Shown here: positions 1 through 8,584 of the stretch, in pieces
Layout: each line of letters opens with the position of its first letter
Position numbering within the stretch: the first letter of the stretch is position 1
Source: Flavobacterium kingsejongi
GTDB taxonomy: Bacteria > Bacteroidota > Bacteroidia > Flavobacteriales > Flavobacteriaceae
DNA: 64,000 nucleotides
Assembly (NCBI RefSeq): GCF_003076475.1
Contig: NZ_CP020919.1
Coordinates: 3,968,001-4,032,000 of the forward strand
Direction: 5' to 3'
Notes under the pieces: model-generated
Told to the model about the DNA's origin: nothing
The model's database searches: none
What the model saw: the letters and a program-made list of their open reading frames with translations, nothing else
Made by a program: the position numbers and the translations under genes

Positions 1-542
1 CCGCAATTGCACAGGCAAAACAAATCCCGGATACCTTTATTATCCTTTGTGGTAAAAAGATGGCTTACATCGATACTTACGATCCTAAATTTGTCGGGCA
101 GCTTGAAAAGCATTACCGCAAATTTGAAATTATAGAAGACTTTACGGAACTTCCCGATGATGACTTCCTGAAAATTACCCTTTGTGACCTTGCCGGTTCC
201 GAAAGCAATAGCTATCTCTTTTTTAAAGATTTTCATGAGAGTGTAGCCGTAAAGGTTTCAGGGCCAATATGGCTGGATATCTCCCATAAACTGGCAAACA
301 AAGGAAATGCACTCCGGTTGCTGCAAGAGAAATTTGGAATCAGCATTGATGAAACTATGGTATTTGGTGACTACCTCAACGATACCGAAATGATGCAACA
401 GGCCTACTACAGTTATGGTATGGAAAATGGGCATCCGGATATCATTGCCATGGCACGTTTTACAGCCAAATCCAATGATAAAGACGGGGTGCTGGAAGTA
501 CTCGAAAACCTGGTGGAAAGAAAAGCCGTGGCCAATTCCTAG
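1..542 (+). CDS. HAD-IIB (Cof-type) hydrolase, 5' truncated
   Basis: The reading frame is open from base 3 to the TAG at 540-542, so the gene begins upstream of the window; the first ATG at base 60 is unlikely to be the real start. The visible part is the C-terminal half of a Cof-type haloacid dehalogenase-like phosphatase. It shows a WLDI segment, then NKGNAL (the Lys-containing motif III area, typical of the cap/core junction), then FGDYLNDTEMM, which is motif IV with its Mg-binding aspartates, and an ending SNDKDGV typical of Cof proteins. Family members dephosphorylate sugar phosphates, nucleotides or cofactors such as FMN; the substrate cannot be read from this fragment. A strong hairpin follows directly. 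Confidence 0.85.
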   Translation, partial: AIAQAKQIPDTFIILCGKKMAYIDTYDPKFVGQLEKHYRKFEIIEDFTELPDDDFLKITLCDLAGSESNSYLFFKDFHESVAVKVSGPIWLDISHKLANKGNALRLLQEKFGISIDETMVFGDYLNDTEMMQQAYYSYGMENGHPDIIAMARFTAKSNDKDGVLEVLENLVERKAVANS

Positions 543-572
543 AATAAAACTTTACAATACGCATATAACAAC

Positions 573-605
573 AAAAAGCGCTACAGTTTTCCTGTAGCGC
601 TTTTT
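573..605. terminator. Bidirectional rho-independent terminator
   Basis: A 14-bp stem (AAAAAGCGCTACAG at 573-586 pairing with 592-605) around a 5-base loop, with A-tract on one side and T-tract on the other. It lies between the converging HAD gene and the DUF2911 gene and can serve both. Confidence 0.9.
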
Positions 606-631
606 CATTATAGGTATTTGATGGCCTTAGA

Positions 632-1135
632 CTATTTCAAAGCTACCGGTACTTCCAGGTTTTCCCAGTTCAATACTACAGCGTTTGCTGTAACCTTAAA
701 GGTCATTTTCTCTGTGAAGGCAGCCGATTTTTTAGCTTTTACTTTAACGCGAAGTGCATCTTTTTTGGCATCATATTTATAAGCGCCCCATTGTTTGGCA
801 TCAGTGTTGAAGATAATGGTCCACTCTCCTTTTTCAGGAATTGCGAAAAAAGAGTATTTCCCTGCTGCCAGTTTTTTACCCTCTACCATAATATCTTTGC
901 TGGTTTCAAATGTAGTGGCCTCATTTGCGCCTACTCTCCACACTTGTCCATAAGGAACTAATTCACCCCAAATGGCTCTTCCTTTTACAGAAGGGCTTCC
1001 GTAAGATACTGTAATTTTTGCTCCGTTAACAGTTCCTGTAGCAGTAGTTGCCGGGCTTTCTTTTTGTTGTGCATTCGCAAAAGCGGTCATTACAAAAGCA
1101 ATCAGAAGCATGCTGATTTTTTTTTGGATTCTCAT
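632..1135 (-). CDS. DUF2911 domain-containing exported protein
   Basis: A 167-residue protein beginning MRIQKKISM with a signal peptide ending near ANAQQ, which fixes the start at 1135 rather than at the upstream in-frame ATG at 1222 (the added 29 residues would bury the signal peptide). The mature part matches the DUF2911 pattern common in Bacteroidetes: VSYGSPSVKGR, GQVWRVGANEAT, the LAAGKYSFFAIP and WTIIFN segments. The function of the family is unknown; it is probably periplasmic or surface exposed. It is a single-gene unit ending at the shared hairpin after the HAD gene. Confidence 0.88.
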   Translation of the reverse strand: MRIQKKISMLLIAFVMTAFANAQQKESPATTATGTVNGAKITVSYGSPSVKGRAIWGELVPYGQVWRVGANEATTFETSKDIMVEGKKLAAGKYSFFAIPEKGEWTIIFNTDAKQWGAYKYDAKKDALRVKVKAKKSAAFTEKMTFKVTANAVVLNWENLEVPVALK

Positions 1136-1236
1136 AATTCTATGGTTATTTAAATTTATCAATACCGTAAATATAAGGATATCCGCAATTACAAAATAAC
1201 TTTTAAAGCAATTTTGTAGCACTACTGCCCTACCGA

Positions 1237-2061
1237 TTATTGTACGGTATACATTCTTTGTTCCATTTCCGAAAGCCTGAAATACCCCAAGGCATAATTT
1301 TTACTGTCGGTCTGATTGACCAGGTTCCCCCGAACACTCGCCGGAGGTGTCTGAAACGGCCCACCTCCATTGCCACCGGAAATACTCAATAAAACCTGCA
1401 TATAATTGTAATACCGTTCTGAAATGCCAAATAACCGGATGGCAACCTGAGTTCCCGGTTTGGTATCCTCATTGCTAAAAAGCCCAAACATCTGATTCCC
1501 CTGGAAAAATTCATCCGAAGTCACACTATATTCCGGGAAAGCGGAAAAATCTGCCTTAAAACTGTCTAAGTAATAATTGTTGACTGCCCCATCATCCTGG
1601 TAGTAATATTTAACCTCAATGACGTCTTCCGAACCAAATCCGCCGGTAGTTTCCTGCTGCACACTCGTAATTTCAGGTACTGCTTTGAGGGTTTCCTGTG
1701 CTTTATAAGTTTGCCCGTCGACAGTTATTGTAAGTGTATACGCCTCGTCGATGACCGGGACAAAAGTAGTACACACATAGTCGCCGGTACCCGGTGTTTC
1801 GGTAAAATTAAAAACGGTATTGGTACTATTCGTTATCGTCACTATTGCTCCTGAAACGGGAGGCACAGTAGTTTCATAATATCCTGCAGTAGTAGTCAGC
1901 CGGATTTTTTGTTGCTGCCCGGTAGTTCCTTTCTGCCAGTCGATAGAAGCTTCGACAACTAATCGTGGCGGTGCGGTATCTAAATCGATATCCACCACAT
2001 CTTCACATCCGGTAAGGCTAAAAATCAAAACCAAGAGCACGAGGGAATATATTTTTTTCAT
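1237..2061 (-). CDS. DUF4249 domain-containing lipoprotein
   Basis: 274 residues. The N-terminus MKKIYSLVLLVLIFSLTGC carries a lipoprotein signal with the lipobox SLTGC, so the mature protein is lipid-anchored at a cysteine near residue 19. The rest is typical of DUF4249: a CEDVVDIDL start, an immunoglobulin/carboxypeptidase-regulatory-like first half (VVEASI, VTITNS, YTLTITVDG), and a second half with KYYYQDD and YYNYMQVLLS. The gene starts 5 bases after the stop of the TonB-dependent receptor gene, so the two are co-transcribed. By analogy with SusC/SusD pairs it is likely a surface partner of that receptor, but the ligand of such pairs is not known; this is inference from context. Confidence 0.88.
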   Translation of the reverse strand: MKKIYSLVLLVLIFSLTGCEDVVDIDLDTAPPRLVVEASIDWQKGTTGQQQKIRLTTTAGYYETTVPPVSGAIVTITNSTNTVFNFTETPGTGDYVCTTFVPVIDEAYTLTITVDGQTYKAQETLKAVPEITSVQQETTGGFGSEDVIEVKYYYQDDGAVNNYYLDSFKADFSAFPEYSVTSDEFFQGNQMFGLFSNEDTKPGTQVAIRLFGISERYYNYMQVLLSISGGNGGGPFQTPPASVRGNLVNQTDSKNYALGYFRLSEMEQRMYTVQ

Positions 2062-2066
2062 GGGAT

Positions 2067-4448
2067 TTAAAATTTAAAATTATACGTAACACTCGGGATC
2101 AATCCAAAAATGGACAAGCGCACAGCTTCATTGATTCCGGAAGTTTCATTTTGGGTAAAAGTCACCGAAGCAGCATTCCTGCGATTGTACAGGTTGTAAA
2201 TACTAAATACCCATTCACTTTGCCATCCCTTTGTTTTTTCGGGCTTAGGCGTATAAGTCGCCGAAATATCAAGGTGATGATAAGCTGCCAGGTTGTTCTT
2301 ATTCCGTTCACCATACACCGGAACATTAATTCCCTGGTATTGGTACTGGCCCTCCGGATACGTAACCGGACGGCCGGACTGCACGGCAAGGATGGCACCA
2401 AAGGACCATTTCTCTGTGTATTTATAGGAACTGGTCACCGCAAGGTTATGCATTTTATCATAGGTCGAACGGTACCATTCCCCATTATTGATTCCAGTCT
2501 CTTCAGGAGTACGTCCCGGCGTTCTTTGCTCTGCACGCGATAAGGTATAGGAAATCCATCCATTGAGTTTACCAGTATTCTTACGCAATAAGACTTCAAG
2601 GCCATACGCTCTGGCTTCTCCGTTAAGGATTACCTGCTCGATCGCATCATTGGCAATAAGGTCGGCACCATCAATATAGTCAATCCTGTTTTTGATCTTT
2701 TTATAAAATCCTTCTACCTCCAGGGAATACGCATCGTCCTTAAAATTCCTAAAATAGCCCAGGGCATACTGATCCAGCAATTGCGGTTTTATAAAATTGT
2801 CACTCGGCGCCCAAACATCCAAAGGTGTTGCAGAAGCCGTATTGGAAATCAAATGGATGTACTGTGCCATCCTGTTGTAACTCGCTTTAACCGATTCATT
2901 ATCATTCAGCGTATAGGCAATGGAAGCACGGGGCTCTAAATTTCCAAAGTCAGCAATCGACTTATTTTTTCCATAGCTCTGGCTTCCGGTAGGGGTTCCT
3001 TTTTCATACAATTGCAATTCCGTATTAAAAACTACCGCCTGGTCATTGGCATACGTATTAACCTTTTGTTCGCCAAGGCGGTTAAAACGACTGTAACGCA
3101 ATCCGTAATTGACGGCAATATTATCGCTCAGCTGTTGTTCTGCTTCTACATATACAGCCTGTTCAAAAGCATATTTACGATCCAACTGCCTCGGATTGAT
3201 TCCGGAAGATTCATTTGTAGGACGTATCGTTCCGGGATTAAAGTTGTAGTAAATCCCGTTGACACCATAACTCAACGTGAATTTATCAGTCAGGTAATGC
3301 TTCAGGTCATACTTTATATTGTAGTTTTTGATACCGGAATCCCAATCAAGCCCCACCATTCCCAATGACAACCCATAATAGTAATCCGTGTAGATCATGG
3401 AAAGGTTGGAAAAGAGCTTATCCGAAAATAAATGATTCCAACGCAGGTTGAGTAGCGTATTCCCATACGTCATATTAAAAGACTTGTCAAAATCAAAAAC
3501 ATCACGCCCGAAGTAACCGGACAGGAATAACGTATTGTTCTCGTTGGCCTTGTAGCTCAATTTGGTATTCAGGTCATAAAAATAAGCGGAGTTTTTCATA
3601 TCGGCCAATTTCAGGAACAAATGGGCATACGAACTGCGTCCGGCTATCAGGAAGGAAGCTTTATCTTTTACGATAGGCCCTTCAACCATAATACGGCTGG
3701 AAATGGCACCAATACCGCCCGTCATATGAAAGTCCTTGTTGTTTCCTTCTTTCTGGTAAATATCCAAAACCGAAGAAACCCTGCCGCCAAAACGCGCCGG
3801 AATCCCACCTTTGTAGAGTTTCAGGTCTTTGATCGCATCCGAATTAAATACCGAAAAGAAACCAAATAAGTGGGAAGCATTGTAAATCGTGGCCTCATCA
3901 AGAAGGATCAGGTTTTGGTCGGCAGCTCCACCACGAACATTAAAACCGGAAGCCCCTTCACCTCCATTGGTTACTCCGGGCAACTGTAGTATCGATTTTA
4001 ATACATCTACCTCTCCCATTACTGCAGGCATTTTTTTAATGTCCTTAATACTGAGTTTGTTGACACTCATTTCCGGTTTCCGGATGGCCACCCGGTTTTT
4101 CTTTTCAGAAATCACGACTTCTTCCAGCTGTTCACTATTTTCAGCCATGCCAAAATTCTTTCGGATATCGGTGTTCAAGGCTACTTTTTCCTGCTGTAGC
4201 TGAAAGCCCATATAATCGAGCTGTACTGTATATTCGCCTTTAGGCAATGAAATCGAAAAAAAGCCGTATTGATTGGTCACCGTTACTTTTTGCAATTCGA
4301 GGATGTAAACGGTTACCCCGATAAGCGTTTCACTGGTTTTACCATCCGTTACAGTACCGCTCAGTGTATATTTTTCCTGTGCCCGCGCTGTAAAAGAAAA
4401 GATTCCCATAATCAAAAGCGACAACCAAAAGATGTTCTTTAAATTCAT
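2067..4448 (-). CDS. TonB-dependent outer membrane receptor with CarboxypepD_reg-like domain
   Basis: 793 residues. A signal peptide ends near TARAQ, followed by a carboxypeptidase-regulatory-like beta-sandwich (about 27-110: SGTVTDGKTSETLIGVTVYI), a plug domain (about 125-240: MPAVMGEVDVLKSILQLPGV, GFNVRGGAADQNLILLDEA) and a C-terminal 22-strand-type barrel ending in YNFKF with the aromatic terminal residue. It should import or bind an unknown substrate using TonB energy. It is the first gene of a two-gene operon with the DUF4249 lipoprotein and is divergent from a LytS/LytTR two-component system, which is the probable regulator. Confidence 0.93.
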   Translation of the reverse strand: MNLKNIFWLSLLIMGIFSFTARAQEKYTLSGTVTDGKTSETLIGVTVYILELQKVTVTNQYGFFSISLPKGEYTVQLDYMGFQLQQEKVALNTDIRKNFGMAENSEQLEEVVISEKKNRVAIRKPEMSVNKLSIKDIKKMPAVMGEVDVLKSILQLPGVTNGGEGASGFNVRGGAADQNLILLDEATIYNASHLFGFFSVFNSDAIKDLKLYKGGIPARFGGRVSSVLDIYQKEGNNKDFHMTGGIGAISSRIMVEGPIVKDKASFLIAGRSSYAHLFLKLADMKNSAYFYDLNTKLSYKANENNTLFLSGYFGRDVFDFDKSFNMTYGNTLLNLRWNHLFSDKLFSNLSMIYTDYYYGLSLGMVGLDWDSGIKNYNIKYDLKHYLTDKFTLSYGVNGIYYNFNPGTIRPTNESSGINPRQLDRKYAFEQAVYVEAEQQLSDNIAVNYGLRYSRFNRLGEQKVNTYANDQAVVFNTELQLYEKGTPTGSQSYGKNKSIADFGNLEPRASIAYTLNDNESVKASYNRMAQYIHLISNTASATPLDVWAPSDNFIKPQLLDQYALGYFRNFKDDAYSLEVEGFYKKIKNRIDYIDGADLIANDAIEQVILNGEARAYGLEVLLRKNTGKLNGWISYTLSRAEQRTPGRTPEETGINNGEWYRSTYDKMHNLAVTSSYKYTEKWSFGAILAVQSGRPVTYPEGQYQYQGINVPVYGERNKNNLAAYHHLDISATYTPKPEKTKGWQSEWVFSIYNLYNRRNAASVTFTQNETSGINEAVRLSIFGLIPSVTYNFKF

Positions 4449-4474
4449 GATAGCATTTGTATTAATTTATAAGC

Positions 4475-4580
4475 GTTAATTGATTTAAAACGCAGCAAAT
4501 ATATTCGCCGAGGCGTTGTAAACTGCTCTAAATTATACCGGAAGAGTTGTAAATTATGTTAGTGGCGTTGGCGTAAATTC
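4475..4580. promoter_or_regulatory. Divergent intergenic region with phased GTTG repeats
   Basis: Between the TonB receptor gene (minus) and the LytS-like gene (plus) there are GTTG-centred direct repeats: GGCGTTGTAAACTG (GTT at 4515), AGAGTTGTAAATTA (GTT at 4546) and GGCGTTGGCGTAAATT (GTT at 4567), with a weaker GCGTTAAT at 4475. Spacings are about 40, 31 and 21 bp, close to whole helical turns. LytTR-family regulators bind direct repeats with a GTT core about two turns apart, so these are candidate sites for the adjacent LytTR protein. A TATATTTG -7-like element for the minus-strand operon lies at 4496-4503. The binding role is inferred. Confidence 0.45.
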
Positions 4581-4627
4581 GCCCCTGTCATGCAATACCG
4601 TTTTGTTTTTCATTATTTTTGCGGGTA

Positions 4628-5624
4628 ATGAGACTCTCCTACGAAAATATTTGGATCAGGAACTGTATAATATATGTTTTCCTGTTCTCCATCATTTACA
4701 TTGCCAATTACACCACAGAAGATAAAGATCCGCTGTATATGTTTGTGGAGCTTATTGTAGTTTTTACATTTGTGTATGGTTTAGTTTTGGTTAATAACCT
4801 CTTCCTTATCCGGCCATTCCTGCTGTATCAAAAAAAATACAACTTGTTTTTCATTGGCTTTGCCCTACTCTGGAGCTTCTTTTTAGTCGTGGCTAAAATC
4901 ACCCATTACATTATGGAAGAAACGATATCCATTTTCAATGACATTATGGGCATCATCATGATTTCCCTAATTGGATCCGGTATTTATTTCATCCATCAGT
5001 GGATTTTGCAAAACATCTTTAAAACACAGATAAAACTCCTGAATACCGAAGCGGAACTCTCCTTACTAAAACAACAGATGAATCCGCATTTCCTGCTGAA
5101 CGCTATGAACAACCTCTATGGCGATGCGCTGATGGCTCCCGAAACATTGCCCGATAAGATCTTAAAACTGTCGGAACTGTTGCGCTACCAGATTGAAGCC
5201 ACCAAAAAAGATTTTATCAGCCTCTCAGAGGAAATGCATTTTATAGAGCAGTATTTAGGCTATCACACCTATAGAAGCCATAACCTTTCTGTAAAAGAGG
5301 AACATAACGGCAGTGGTAACGACCTGAAAGTCCCCCCCTTTATTTTTTATGCCTTTGGTAGAAAATGCCGTGAAATTTACACTGGAAACCGCCCGGCCGG
5401 ATATCCGGATATCCTGGACTTTCCGAAAAAATCACATGACATTTTATATTACGAATAACTACAATGAAGATGGCAGTGCTTCAGGAACCGGAACCGGGAT
5501 TGAAAACCTCAAAAGACGGCTGGAGGTATCCATGATACGCTACACATTAACCTTACAAAAAGAAAACGGAATTTTTAATTCAGAATTAAAACTATGGAAC
5601 CTTCCCTTAAATGCCTTATCGTAG
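4628..5624 (+). pseudogene. LytS-family sensor histidine kinase, interrupted by a frameshift
   Basis: The first frame (ATG 4628) has four hydrophobic helices, then the His_kinase domain with the phospho-acceptor block QQMNPHFLLNAMNNLY. It continues to KVPPF and then runs out of the family pattern, stopping at 5458. The +1 frame starting near 5346 continues exactly as the family requires: MPLVENAVKF (N box), then GTGTGIENLKRRL (G box), to 5624. Removing one base from the C7 run at 5332-5338 would give VPPLFFMPLVENA, a normal LytS sequence; the T6 run at 5343-5348 is the other candidate. The two halves overlap the start of the response regulator gene, as in an intact lytS-lytT pair. It may be a sequencing error, a recent mutation or a slippage site. 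Confidence 0.82.
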
Positions 5625-6310
5625 ACGATGAAAAACCCGCACATCAGGTGATTCGTTCCCATATTATGAACAGTGTCGGATTTGAATATGCAGGAAGTGC
5701 CTACAATGGTACTGAAGCGCTAGCCATGCTGCGTGAAACGAATTTTGATATTCTTTTTCTCGACATCAACATGCCGCTTATCAATGGTATTGAACTGATG
5801 AAAATTCTCCCGGAACGGCCTGTCACTATTATTACGACGGCCTATTCAGATTTTGCATTGGAATCCTACCAGCAGGATGCTGTAGATTATCTTTTAAAAC
5901 CCATTCCACTCTCCGGTTTCCTGAAGGCAATTGAAAAAGCTAAATTATTTTGTGAGGCTAAAAAACGGAAACAAAATACCGAACTTACCATTCCGTTGCG
6001 TCACAACAAAGAAATTGAGGAAGTATTACACCGGGATATCCTTTATATCGAAAGCCTTGGTAATTATGTAAAAGTGTACCGGCTGTCGTTGTCCAGGCCA
6101 ATGGTGGTCTATGGGACGTTGGCACATATATTCGCAGGACTCAAACAAAAAGGATTCCTTCAGATACACCGCTCTTTTGTAGTGAATACCCTGCATATTA
6201 AACATTTTTCAAAACAGAAACTAATTCTCCATAATGACAAAACAATTCCTGTAGGGCGTAAATATCAGATCCTGCTGGATGAAAATCTTTCTGTCAAATT
6301 CTTATCATAA
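5594..6310 (+). CDS. LytTR-family response regulator
   Basis: 238 residues. Receiver domain about 6-120 with acidic pair DD (11-12), phospho-acceptor Asp57 in LFLDINMP, Thr and Lys of the signalling site (TTAYS, LLKPI). A LytTR DNA-binding domain follows (about 135-235: ILYIESLGNYVKVY, FLQIHRSFVVNTLHI, IPVGRKY). It should bind direct repeats in DNA upon phosphorylation by the LytS-like kinase encoded just upstream, whose 3' end overlaps this gene by about 31 bases. The nearest plausible target is the divergent TonB/DUF4249 operon. The gene itself is intact, although its cognate kinase is frameshifted. Confidence 0.93.
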   Translation: MEPSLKCLIVDDEKPAHQVIRSHIMNSVGFEYAGSAYNGTEALAMLRETNFDILFLDINMPLINGIELMKILPERPVTIITTAYSDFALESYQQDAVDYLLKPIPLSGFLKAIEKAKLFCEAKKRKQNTELTIPLRHNKEIEEVLHRDILYIESLGNYVKVYRLSLSRPMVVYGTLAHIFAGLKQKGFLQIHRSFVVNTLHIKHFSKQKLILHNDKTIPVGRKYQILLDENLSVKFLS

Positions 6311-6355
6311 GTCCATTTTTTTTATAACTTTATTAAAAATAGAAAAGATAAAATT

Positions 6356-7063
6356 ATGAAAGTTGAAATTTGGTCGGACATCATGTGTCCGTTTTGCTAT
6401 ATTGGGAAGAGACGTTTTGAAGCCGCACTGGAGCAATTTCCTGATGCCGGGGATATTGAAATTGAGTGGCATAGCTTTCAACTCGATCCGGATATAGAAG
6501 GGAATCATGGGAAAAATTTATATGAATACTTCTCCGAACGAAAAGGGGTCCCTTACGAGCAATCAGTAGCCATGCACCAGCAAATGGCCGAAAATGCCAA
6601 ACACTCCGGACTAACTTACAATTTTGATAGTGCAGTGGTGGCCAATTCTTTTGATGCTCATCGACTGATACAACTGGCAAAAACACACCATTTAGGCGAT
6701 GCGGCCGAAGAACGGCTCTTCAAAGCCTATTTTACCGAAGGCAAAGATTTTAGCGATCACGATACGCTTGTTGCACTGGGGACTGAAATTGGATTAGAGG
6801 CAGCTGAAGTGCGTAAAGTACTCGACAGTACCGATTTTTCCGATGCTGTAAAGGCAGATATTAATGAAGCCGCTGAAATAGGGATTAATGGAGTGCCATT
6901 TTTCGTCTTTAACCGAAAATATGCCGTTTCCGGCGCCCAGGCCAGTACGGTATTTGAAGATGTACTGCAAAAATCCTACAAAGAATATAAAAAAGAACAG
7001 CCTAAAAATAATTTTGAAATCATTGATGGGCAGAGTTGTACTCCCGACGGAAAATGCGACTAA
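6356..7063 (+). CDS. DsbA family oxidoreductase (FrnE-like)
   Basis: 235 residues with no signal peptide, so cytoplasmic. It begins MKVEIWSDIMCPFCYIGKRR; the CPFC at 11-14 is the redox-active CxxC of the thioredoxin-fold DsbA/FrnE group. The helical insert spans about 60-160, and the typical second thioredoxin half GINGVPFFVFN (cis-Pro in GVPFF) lies near residue 180. The C-terminus has an extra cysteine pair (GQSCTPDGKC), also seen in FrnE-like proteins. It probably performs a dithiol/disulfide exchange or isomerase reaction in oxidative stress; partners are unknown. It stands between the two-component genes and a TauE/SafE permease. Confidence 0.88.
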   Translation: MKVEIWSDIMCPFCYIGKRRFEAALEQFPDAGDIEIEWHSFQLDPDIEGNHGKNLYEYFSERKGVPYEQSVAMHQQMAENAKHSGLTYNFDSAVVANSFDAHRLIQLAKTHHLGDAAEERLFKAYFTEGKDFSDHDTLVALGTEIGLEAAEVRKVLDSTDFSDAVKADINEAAEIGINGVPFFVFNRKYAVSGAQASTVFEDVLQKSYKEYKKEQPKNNFEIIDGQSCTPDGKCD

Positions 7064-7131
7064 AAATAATCCGGTAAAATCTAAAATCATACTGTAATCT
7101 CTCCTACTTTTGTGCGGTAATTTTACACGCT

Positions 7132-7902
7132 ATGGAAACCCAGGTATTGATTTTATTGTGTATTGCCGCCTTTGCTGCTGGATTTATAGATGCAGTGGTG
7201 GGTGGCGGTGGACTCATACAAACCCCGGCCGGGCTGATCTTATTACCGGGGCATATGGTGTCTACCGTAATCGGTACTTTAAAAATCCCGGCATTCAGCG
7301 GGACAGCCTTTGCGGCGGCTCAGTACCTGAAAAAGGTTACGATGGACTGGAAGTTATTGGGTATTATGGCAGTATGCGCTTTTGTATCCGCATTTGCCGG
7401 ATCCACATTGCTCACCTATGTCAGCAACGACTTCATGAAACCTTTATTACTCGTTATTTTATTGCTGCTTGCCATTTATACGTTTACCAAAAAAAATTTC
7501 GGCCAACACACGGCAAAACAATATTCGCGTAAAAAGAGCATTGTACTGGCCATAGGGATTAGCCTTTTGGTTGGATTCTATGACGGTTTTATAGGCCCTG
7601 GAACGGGAAGTTTCCTGGTATTGGGATGTATTGCCCTACTGGGATTTGATTTCCTGCATGCATCGGCAAATGCTAAAATGGTGAACCTGGCTACTAATTT
7701 CGGTTCCATCTGCCTGTTTAGCCTAAAAGGCAAAATTATATGGGCAATTGCTTTACCCATGGCTGCCTCCAATGCTTTAGGCGGTTGGATAGGAGCCAAA
7801 ATTGCAATCAAAAAAGGCAATGGCTTTATCCGTATTTTCTTTTTGATTGTAGTAATCGGTACACTGATACGGTTTGCCTATGATGTATTCTATACAACAT
7901 AA
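7132..7902 (+). CDS. TauE/SafE family (sulfite/sulfonate exporter-type) membrane permease
   Basis: 256 residues, almost all hydrophobic, with about eight predicted membrane segments. The family signature is clear: GFIDAVVGGGGLIQTPAGLI near the N-terminus and its inverted-repeat counterpart GFYDGFIGPGTGSFLVLG in the second half. TauE/SafE proteins move sulfite, sulfoacetate, thiosulfate or other small organic anions. The sulfur-linked MBL/rhodanese enzyme is encoded about 680 bases downstream, which fits a role in sulfur compound handling, but a separate minus-strand gene lies between the two and the substrate is not proven. Confidence 0.88.
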   Translation: METQVLILLCIAAFAAGFIDAVVGGGGLIQTPAGLILLPGHMVSTVIGTLKIPAFSGTAFAAAQYLKKVTMDWKLLGIMAVCAFVSAFAGSTLLTYVSNDFMKPLLLVILLLLAIYTFTKKNFGQHTAKQYSRKKSIVLAIGISLLVGFYDGFIGPGTGSFLVLGCIALLGFDFLHASANAKMVNLATNFGSICLFSLKGKIIWAIALPMAASNALGGWIGAKIAIKKGNGFIRIFFLIVVIGTLIRFAYDVFYTT

Positions 7903-7933
7903 AAAAACCGGAGATCAAAAAATGATTCCGGTT
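7901..7933 (-). terminator. Rho-independent terminator for the 142-aa gene
   Basis: Stem AACCGGA (7906-7912) with TCCGGTT (7927-7933); on the minus strand it is followed by a run of T (complement of the A-run at 7901-7907). It lies just past the stop of the minus-strand gene at 7955 and just past the stop of the TauE gene. Confidence 0.7.
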
Positions 7934-7954
7934 GATACGATCAGGATGATGTAT

Positions 7955-8383
7955 TTAGAATGCTACATTCCATCTTGGAAGGCGGTTATTTTCTGCAAAA
8001 AACTCTTGCAAAACATAGCCTTCAACCGAAGTTGGAATCCCTTTGGATTCAGTATTGAATGTTTCATACCAAACCACTTCTAAAGCATCGATATTTTCTT
8101 TTTCCATTTGTGTTGGCCAGGTGTATTTACGCGCTGATTTCACAAACTGCTGCCCATTAACGATTTTGTCGTATAATCCACCATTTTTGGTTTTCAGGTC
8201 GCCATTGTTTTGGATTGTTCCTGAGGAACCCACCATTACCAGTTCTTTCGTACTGTTTTCTACGCTATATACCAGGTAAACACCGCTTGCACCTTCTGGA
8301 GCATTACACTTTTCTTCCAGGCTTTCGTCTTTTGTAAAAGTGAAATAATTACTGCTTTTGTATTTTTCTAATTCTTGAAACAT
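7955..8383 (-). CDS. Hypothetical protein, possibly GIY-YIG-like
   Basis: 142 residues, no signal peptide or membrane segment. I do not recognise it firmly. The order of short motifs is reminiscent of a GIY-YIG nuclease fold: GVYLVYS near residue 34, then VMVGSSG about 15 residues later, a GGLYDKI helix, an aromatic W/Y-rich strand (LEVVWYETF), and near the C-terminus VEGYVLQEFF with a glutamate where GIY-YIG enzymes have the metal ligand, ending NNRLPRWN. The conserved arginine after YIG is not evident. It is a solitary gene with its own terminator. A non-catalytic or divergent member is the best guess; confidence in the fold is low. Confidence 0.6.
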   Translation of the reverse strand: MFQELEKYKSSNYFTFTKDESLEEKCNAPEGASGVYLVYSVENSTKELVMVGSSGTIQNNGDLKTKNGGLYDKIVNGQQFVKSARKYTWPTQMEKENIDALEVVWYETFNTESKGIPTSVEGYVLQEFFAENNRLPRWNVAF

Positions 8384-8546
8384 TCTTTTCTGTTTAAACT
8401 ATTTCTATTTTGAGGGCGCAATTTACGATTTCCAAGGCGCATTTAGCCATTAATTCCAAAAACTTTTGAATTTCAGTCCCGGAAGTTCTTAATACACAAT
8501 TAACAATGAATAAAATAGGTGGTATTTCATTTTATAGAATTAATGG

Positions 8547-8554
8547 TATCTTTG
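8547..8554 (+). promoter_or_regulatory. Bacteroidetes-type -7 element (TATCTTTG)
   Basis: TATCTTTG matches TAnnTTTG and lies 31 bases before the ATG of the MBL/rhodanese gene. No clear TTG -33 partner is seen. Confidence 0.45.
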
Positions 8555-8584
8555 TAATCCAATCGATTTGAAAAACAAAAGAAC

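Noticed and set aside
5343..5348. Programmed frameshifting as the explanation for the split LytS gene
   Set aside because: No stimulatory hairpin or known slippery heptamer with a conserved role was seen; error or mutation is simpler, so it is mentioned only as an option.
7657..7672. TGCATGCATC inside the TauE gene as a further copy of the MarR palindrome
   Set aside because: Only the ATGCATG core matches and it is in coding sequence; the flanking arms do not continue.
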